From: Actinomycetes bacterium
Lineage (GTDB): Bacteria; Actinomycetota; Acidimicrobiia; Acidimicrobiales; Palsa-688
DNA: 32,103 nucleotides
Reading direction: 5' to 3'
Assembly: GCA_021838305.1 (NCBI GenBank)
Contig: JAKCEB010000011.1
Location: 1-32,103, forward strand
The notes under the pieces are model-generated. The model worked only from the letters and a program-made list of their open reading frames with translations. It was not told the DNA's origin and did not search any database. The first letter of the stretch is position 1, and each line of letters begins with the position of its first letter. Made by a program: the position numbers and the translations under genes. Shown one piece after another: positions 26,325 through 32,103 of the stretch.

Positions 26325-26439
26325 CCGATCTGGAGTTCTGCCGGCCGACCCGCCTACCAGAACGACGAACGGGAGGGGCCGAGCGGGCGGACGGCCGAGC
26401 GACTATGTTGGGCGAACCACGACGCAGGAGGTAGGGCAA

Positions 26440-26658
26440 GTGACGCTGTCGGAAGTAATCGACGACCAGTTCCTCACCCGCTATCGGGCGCTGCTCGACG
26501 CGGAGGATGCGGCCTTCGACGAACTCGAACACGCCTTCGAAGACGGGGACAGGAACCATTTCGACAAAGATCTGTCGGCCTGGCGCAACGCAGTCGAACA
26601 GAAACTCGGGTACCTTCACCGGCTCGGGGTGGTCTCGCCGCCTACGATCCGCTCCTAG
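26440..26658 (+). CDS. Conserved-looking small acidic hypothetical protein (72 aa, GTG start)
   Basis: SD 'aggagg' 9 nt before GTG at 26440; MTLSEVIDDQFLTRYRALLDAEDAAFDELEHAFEDGDRNHFDKDLSAWRNAVEQKLGYLHRLGVVSPPTIRS. Confidence 0.6.
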   Translation: MTLSEVIDDQFLTRYRALLDAEDAAFDELEHAFEDGDRNHFDKDLSAWRNAVEQKLGYLHRLGVVSPPTIRS

Positions 26659-26780
26659 CGGGGCCGCCGGCAGTCGGGTTCGTTCCCCCTGGTTGGCCGA
26701 GCGCATAGGACACGGCCTATCGTCGGTGACCGGACAACCGCCGCGATAACCGCGCTTTTGATGGAGGCTCGAAACAAGAT

Positions 26781-27773
26781 ATGACTGCCACGCCAGTTAG
26801 AGTTGCTGTGACAGGTGCCGCCGGGCAGATCGGCTACAGCTTGCTGTTCCGTATTGCAAGCGGCGCGATCATGGGACCGGATCAGCCGGTCATCCTGCAA
26901 CTTCTAGAAGTGACGCCGGCGCTCTCCGCCCTTCGTGGGGTCGTGATGGAACTCGACGACTGCGCTTTCCCGCTTCTCGCGGATGTGGTCGCCACCGACG
27001 ATCCGAACGTCGCCTTCGCCGACGCGAACATTGCGCTGCTCGTAGGGGCCCGCCCGCGAAGCAAGGGGATGGAACGCAAGGACCTCCTTGAAGCGAACGG
27101 GGCAATTTTTTCCGCGGCAGGAAAGGCCCTATCCGACAACGCTGCCAAGGACATAAAAGTTCTCGTGGTCGGCAACCCTGCGAACACGAATGCGCTGATC
27201 GCAATGCACAACGCCCCGGCGATACCTGCCGAGCGATTCACAGCGATGACACGCCTCGATCAGAACCGGGCCAAGGCGCAGCTCGCAGCGAAGTCCGGCC
27301 GGACTGTCAGCGACGTCACCAACATGGCCATATGGGGCAATCACTCGGCAACGCAATACCCCGACATCACCCATGCCCGCATCGGGGGCGCCCCCGCACC
27401 AGAGGTAATCGGCGACCACGACTGGGTGGTCAGCGAGTTCATTCCCGTGGTTCAGCAGCGGGGCGCTGCGATCATCGAAGCCCGCGGGGCGTCGAGCGCC
27501 GCATCTGCTGCGAGCGCCGCTATAGATCACGTCCACGACTGGATGGCAGGCACGAGCGAAGGCGACTGGGTGTCGATGAGCGTGCCCTCCGACGGGTCCT
27601 ACGGGGTTCCCGAAGGTCTCATCTCGTCGTTTCCGGTCACGACAAGCGCCGGGCAGTACAGCATCGTCCGGGGACTGACAATCGACGAGTTCTCTCAGGA
27701 TCGGATCGACAACACGGTCGCGGAGCTCGCCGAGGAGCGCGACGCCGTGCGCTCCCTCGGGCTACTACCCTGA
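26781..27773 (+). CDS. mdh: Malate dehydrogenase
   Basis: [64 protein letters not shown]. Confidence 0.97.
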   Translation: MTATPVRVAVTGAAGQIGYSLLFRIASGAIMGPDQPVILQLLEVTPALSALRGVVMELDDCAFPLLADVVATDDPNVAFADANIALLVGARPRSKGMERKDLLEANGAIFSAAGKALSDNAAKDIKVLVVGNPANTNALIAMHNAPAIPAERFTAMTRLDQNRAKAQLAAKSGRTVSDVTNMAIWGNHSATQYPDITHARIGGAPAPEVIGDHDWVVSEFIPVVQQRGAAIIEARGASSAASAASAAIDHVHDWMAGTSEGDWVSMSVPSDGSYGVPEGLISSFPVTTSAGQYSIVRGLTIDEFSQDRIDNTVAELAEERDAVRSLGLLP

Positions 27774-27809
27774 AGCATTGCGACCGAGCGTAAACTACAG
27801 GAGGTCGAG

Positions 27810-29006
27810 CTACAGGCGGTCGACGATCGCCGAAGCGAACTCGGACGTCTTGACCTCGGTGGCGCCGTCCATCTGACGGGCGAAGTCGTAAGTCACGATC
27901 TTGTCCGCGATGGTGGCCTCCATCGCACGGACGATATCGTCGGCGGCTTCCTGCCACCCGAGATGCTCGAACATCATGACCCCTGAGAGCAGGACCGAAC
28001 CAGGGTTTACCTTGTCGAGTCCCGCATACTTCGGGGCTGTGCCGTGCGTCGCCTCGAAGATGCCGTGGCCGGTCACGTAATTGATATTGGCGCCCGGAGC
28101 AATCCCGATCCCGCCGACTTGCGCGGCCAGCGCATCTGAGAGGTAGTCGCCGTTTAGGTTGGTGGTCGCTATGACATCGAACTCGTCCGGGCGGGTCAGC
28201 ACCTGCTGAAGCGTGATGTCGGCGATCGCGTCCTTTACCAGGATGCGATCCCCAGGCTTGCCGGCGCAGTCGTCCCACCCGACGGCCACCTCGGCGAACT
28301 CGTCACGCACGACCTCGTAGCCCCAGTTGCGGAAAGCCCCCTCGGTAAACTTCTGGATGTTCCCTTTGTGCACTAGGGTCACGGACTTACGACCGTGGCT
28401 CACCGCATAGTTGACGGCCGCCCGGACCAGGCGCTTCGAGCCGGTTTCCGACACCGGCTTGATTCCGACACCGCTGTCGGCGCGGATGTCCCAGCCGAAC
28501 TCGTCGTGGAGCACGCTGATGAGCCGCTTCGCTTCGGCGGTGCCTTCCTGGACTTCGAGTCCTGCGTAGATGTCTTCGGTGTTCTCCCGGAAGATGACCA
28601 TATCGACAAGATCCGGCCGCTTTACCGGCGACGGGACCCCCTCGAACCACCGCACGGGGCGCAGGCACACATACAGGTCGAGAAGCTGGCGCAGCGCCAC
28701 ATTGAGCGAGCGGAACCCACCTCCGACTGGTGTGGTGAGAGGACCTTTGATACCGATCAGATACTCGCGGAAGACATCGACCGTCTCCTGGGGAAGCCAG
28801 TCGCCGACCTCGTTGAAGGCCTTCTCGCCGGCGAGCACTTCTTTCCACGCGATCCGCTTGGCGTACTTGGCTGCCGCAGCGTCGAGCACGGTCTGAGCTG
28901 CAGGCCAGATATCGACGCCCGTACCGTCACCTTCGATGTAGGGAATTATCGGCTCGTCGGAAACTGCGAGGGTGCCGTCGGATTGCATCGTGATCTTGTC
29001 AGCCAT
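27810..29006 (-). CDS. icd: NADP-dependent isocitrate dehydrogenase
   Basis: [101 protein letters not shown]. Confidence 0.97.
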   Translation of the reverse strand: MADKITMQSDGTLAVSDEPIIPYIEGDGTGVDIWPAAQTVLDAAAAKYAKRIAWKEVLAGEKAFNEVGDWLPQETVDVFREYLIGIKGPLTTPVGGGFRSLNVALRQLLDLYVCLRPVRWFEGVPSPVKRPDLVDMVIFRENTEDIYAGLEVQEGTAEAKRLISVLHDEFGWDIRADSGVGIKPVSETGSKRLVRAAVNYAVSHGRKSVTLVHKGNIQKFTEGAFRNWGYEVVRDEFAEVAVGWDDCAGKPGDRILVKDAIADITLQQVLTRPDEFDVIATTNLNGDYLSDALAAQVGGIGIAPGANINYVTGHGIFEATHGTAPKYAGLDKVNPGSVLLSGVMMFEHLGWQEAADDIVRAMEATIADKIVTYDFARQMDGATEVKTSEFASAIVDRL

Positions 29007-29904
29007 ACACACCAGACTCTATCCGACGTGGCCCGGAGCGCCCCACTGGCTTCGAAAGCCCAAGGCTGTCGTAAATCTCGATCGTTGCCTTCGAGCGGTT
29101 CAGCGTGTAGAAGTGCAATCCGGGAGCGCCAGCGTCGAGCAGGTCCTGGCAAAGCTCGGTCGCGAGCTCGATTCCGACTCTCCTTACCTCACGCGGACTT
29201 CCGGCGGCATGAAGGGCAGCGACCATGTCGTCGGGCACGGCTGCCCCCATCTGCGCCCGACGCGGTATAGCCGAAAGGCTCGTGACCGGCATGATCCCGG
29301 GGAGTATCGGCTTATCCACTCCCCGCTTTTCAAGGTCCTCCACCAGGTTCAGGTATTCCTCGGCCCGGAAGAAAAACTGCGTCACGGCGAAATCCGCGAA
29401 CGCCAGCTTCTCGACAAGACGGCTCCGGTCCGATTCCAGATCCAAGGACCGCGGGTGCCCGGCGGGGTGTGCGGCGACGCCGATCGAGAAGCCCCCGATG
29501 GCTCGGGCGAGCTCCACCAGTTCGTGCGCGAATCGCAACTCGCCCTCCCCCATCGCCGGGTCGTCGGGAGGGTCGCCGCCCAAGGCCATCAGGTTCTCGA
29601 CACCGGCCTTTCGCAGATCGACGAGGATCTCGGCGAGCTCCAGGCGGCTGTGCGCTGCGCACACGAGGTGGGCCATCGGGGTGAGAGACGTGGTCGCCAG
29701 CATCGCGACAACCAGGTCGTAGGTACGTCGGCGCGATATGCGCCCACCCCGGTAGGTGACCGAGACAAAAGATGGTCGAAGTGGTTGCAGCTCCATGAGC
29801 GTGTCGACTAGCACCGCGTGTTCGGCGTCGTCGCGTGGAGGGAAGAACTCGAAGGAAAAGGTACGCCCTGCGGCTAGCAGGTCACCTATACGTGCCATTT
29901 CCAC
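28999..29904 (-). CDS. metF: 5,10-methylenetetrahydrofolate reductase
   Basis: [44 protein letters not shown]-type '[12 protein letters not shown]'; '[37 protein letters not shown]'. Overlaps the icd start by a few nt. Confidence 0.95.
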   Translation of the reverse strand: MEMARIGDLLAAGRTFSFEFFPPRDDAEHAVLVDTLMELQPLRPSFVSVTYRGGRISRRRTYDLVVAMLATTSLTPMAHLVCAAHSRLELAEILVDLRKAGVENLMALGGDPPDDPAMGEGELRFAHELVELARAIGGFSIGVAAHPAGHPRSLDLESDRSRLVEKLAFADFAVTQFFFRAEEYLNLVEDLEKRGVDKPILPGIMPVTSLSAIPRRAQMGAAVPDDMVAALHAAGSPREVRRVGIELATELCQDLLDAGAPGLHFYTLNRSKATIEIYDSLGLSKPVGRSGPRRIESGVYG

Positions 29905-29942
29905 AGAATAGGCAGTGTTCCGGCGCCTAGTAGCCTTGTTGC

Positions 29943-32096
29943 GTGGATTTACCCGCGCCTCGACTCGGCGTCCTTGCGTCCGGAACAGGCACCGTCCTAT
30001 CCGCGATTCTCGCTTCCGGCCTGCCGGTTTCGTTGGTGCTCGTGGACCGGCCCTGCGCTGCGCTCGACCTGGCAGCCGGCGCGGGAGTGCCAGCCGTGGT
30101 GGTCGAGCGCAGCAATTTCGCCGCAGGCTTCGATCGTGTCGCCTACACAGCCCGGGTGTGCGAGACGCTCGCGGCGCATCGCGTTGACGTGGTGGCGATG
30201 GCGGGCTTCGGTACAGTCCTCGCCGCGGCGATGTTCGAGCGATACCCGGGGCGGGTCCTGAACACCCACCCGGCGCTTCTGCCGGCGTTCAAGGGCTGGC
30301 ACGCAGTACGCGATGCTCTCGCCGCGGGCGTCCGGGTGACCGGGACCACCGTCCATGTGGCAACCGAGGACGTCGACGCTGGGCCTATCCTCGCCCAAGA
30401 GGCTGTCGTAGTTCTAGACGACGACACCGAAGCCAGCCTCCACGAGAGGATCAAGGAGGTGGAGCGCCGGCTCTACCCTGAGACGATCCGTGATTTTCTT
30501 GGGGGCCTAACCCAGACCCACCCCGACACGCAAAGGAGACGACCGATGAGGGTCCTGCTCTCGGTCTACGACAAGACCGGCCTCGAAGACTTCGCACGAT
30601 CTCTCGCCGAGCTCGGACACGAACTGATAGCGAGTGGGGGCACGGCAAGCGCCCTCGAACAGGCGGGTGTCGCCCACAGCAACGTCGAGTCGGTTACCGG
30701 CGCACCCGAGATGTTGAGCGGACGGGTGAAGACTCTCCACCCCCGGATCCACGGCGGCATCCTCGCCGACCTGTCCAATCCATCGCATCGGGCCGATTTG
30801 GAAGGCGAGTCGATCGATCCGATAGGGCTCGTGGTCTGCAACCTCTACCCTTTCCGCTCAAACCCTTCGATAGAGCTGATCGATGTGGGCGGCCCCACCA
30901 TGGTGCGCGCAGCGGCGAAGAACTGGGCGCATGTGGGCTCTCTTGTCGATCCGGCCGACTACGGCGAAGTGCTCGGGGAGCTGCGTGAGTCAGGCTCGCT
31001 CAGTGCCGGCATGAGACGTCGCCTCGCCGCGAAGGCTTTTGCGCATACCGCCGCCTACGATTCGGCGATAGCAAACTGGTTCGCGGCTAGCGATACCAGC
31101 GCAACCGACGCGAACAGCGGCGGTGAGGTTGGCACCAGCGGCTCCCTGCCCGCAACGCTGCACTTGTCGTTGGAGCGAGTTGAGGATCTGCGCTACGGAG
31201 AGAATCCCCATCAACGCGGCGCCCGCTACCGCAAGGTCGGTGAACCCAGCTGGTGGGACGGCGTCGTCCAGCACGGCGGCATGGCGCTGTCTTATCTCAA
31301 CCTCTACGACGCGGACGCCGCGTGGCGCCTTGTCCACCAGCTCGCGGACCTCGGGCCCGCAGCGGCGGTAGTCGTCAAACACGCGAACCCATGCGGCGCG
31401 GCAGTCGCCCCAGATGCCCTCACTGCCTACAACCGGGCGTTCGAGTGCGACCCGATGTCGGCGTTCGGAGGTATCGTCGCCCTCGGCGGCCTCGTCAGCG
31501 AAGAGGTCGCCGCAGAGATGGTCACGAACGCGAAGGCAGACGTTCTGATAGCGCCAGGATTCGAACCAGAGGCCCTCGCGCTGTTTGCTGCGAAGCGTAA
31601 GAACATGAGGGTCCTCTCGGCTCCGCCTCCGAGCGACGAGCCTTTGCATCTCCGCCAGATGAGCGGCGGCTGGCTGGTCCAAGACCAGTACCGCTTCGAT
31701 TCGACGCCCGCCGAATGGCGCGTCGTGACGAAGGCGCAGCCAACCGACGAGAACTGGCGCGACATGCAACTCGCCTGGAGGGTGTGCGCGCAGGTGAAAT
31801 CCAACGCGATCGTGCTCGCCGCCGACGGCATGGCGGTCGGAATCGGGGGAGGCCAGCAGAACAGGGTGACGCCCGGCGAGATCGCATCAACACGCGCCGC
31901 CGGAAGGGCAAAGGGGGGCGCAGCCGCAAGCGACGCCTTCTTCCCGTTCCGTGACGGCCTCGACGCGTGCGCGTCTGCCGGTGTCGCCGCAGTGATCCAG
32001 CCGGGAGGATCGGTGAGCGACGACAAGGTGATCTCTGCAGCAGACGAGCACGGACTCGTCATGGTCTTCACCGGGGAAAGGCAGTTCCAGCACTGA
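29943..32096 (+). CDS. purN-purH: Fused phosphoribosylglycinamide formyltransferase (PurN) - AICAR transformylase/IMP cyclohydrolase (PurH)
   Basis: N-terminal PurN: LGVLASGTGTVLSAIL, VLNTHPALLPAFKGWHAVRDALAAGVRVTGTTVHVATEDVDAGPILAQ. C-terminal PurH from 30546: MRVLLSVYDKTGLEDFARSLAELGHELIASGGTA..., KHANPCGAAVA, FECDPMSAFGGIVAL. No stop between them. Confidence 0.92.
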   Translation: MDLPAPRLGVLASGTGTVLSAILASGLPVSLVLVDRPCAALDLAAGAGVPAVVVERSNFAAGFDRVAYTARVCETLAAHRVDVVAMAGFGTVLAAAMFERYPGRVLNTHPALLPAFKGWHAVRDALAAGVRVTGTTVHVATEDVDAGPILAQEAVVVLDDDTEASLHERIKEVERRLYPETIRDFLGGLTQTHPDTQRRRPMRVLLSVYDKTGLEDFARSLAELGHELIASGGTASALEQAGVAHSNVESVTGAPEMLSGRVKTLHPRIHGGILADLSNPSHRADLEGESIDPIGLVVCNLYPFRSNPSIELIDVGGPTMVRAAAKNWAHVGSLVDPADYGEVLGELRESGSLSAGMRRRLAAKAFAHTAAYDSAIANWFAASDTSATDANSGGEVGTSGSLPATLHLSLERVEDLRYGENPHQRGARYRKVGEPSWWDGVVQHGGMALSYLNLYDADAAWRLVHQLADLGPAAAVVVKHANPCGAAVAPDALTAYNRAFECDPMSAFGGIVALGGLVSEEVAAEMVTNAKADVLIAPGFEPEALALFAAKRKNMRVLSAPPPSDEPLHLRQMSGGWLVQDQYRFDSTPAEWRVVTKAQPTDENWRDMQLAWRVCAQVKSNAIVLAADGMAVGIGGGQQNRVTPGEIASTRAAGRAKGGAAASDAFFPFRDGLDACASAGVAAVIQPGGSVSDDKVISAADEHGLVMVFTGERQFQH

Positions 32097-32103
32097 TGCC
32101 GGC

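Overview
A high-GC actinobacterial-type chromosomal window (the protein set suggests Acidimicrobiia-like; this is inference). It contains housekeeping genes: a thioredoxin/YbbN-like gene cut by the left edge, leuS, tRNA-Ala(GGC), mdh, icd, metF and a purN-purH reading frame. Between them lies an accessory/transport block at about 6.5-25.8 kb. That block has a decayed PIN-domain toxin-antitoxin region next to the tRNA-Ala, a pair of coupled membrane-protein genes, a ThDP-dependent lyase-like gene, two complete branched-chain-type (Liv) ABC importer sets around one FCD-GntR regulator, a UreH/NiCoT-like transporter and a GH2-like protein. Main points to follow up: (1) a perfect 21-bp inverted repeat with a 7-nt spacer beside a solitary AbiEi/DUF559-like gene; (2) an in-frame PurN-PurH fusion that depends on a GGGGG run, with a strong internal Shine-Dalgarno before the purH ATG; (3) a GH2-like protein in which the usual nucleophile Glu position reads Ala; (4) a cloverleaf-like structured element between a binding-protein gene and its permease gene; (5) two PIN/VapC remnants with an antitoxin remnant; (6) a degenerate ABC signature motif in one LivF; (7) a hairpin covering the livH start codon; (8) a promoter with overlapping palindromes upstream of the second Liv operon. 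No CRISPR array, rRNA gene, intact transposon or prophage was seen. All family calls come from reading motifs by eye; no database search was run.
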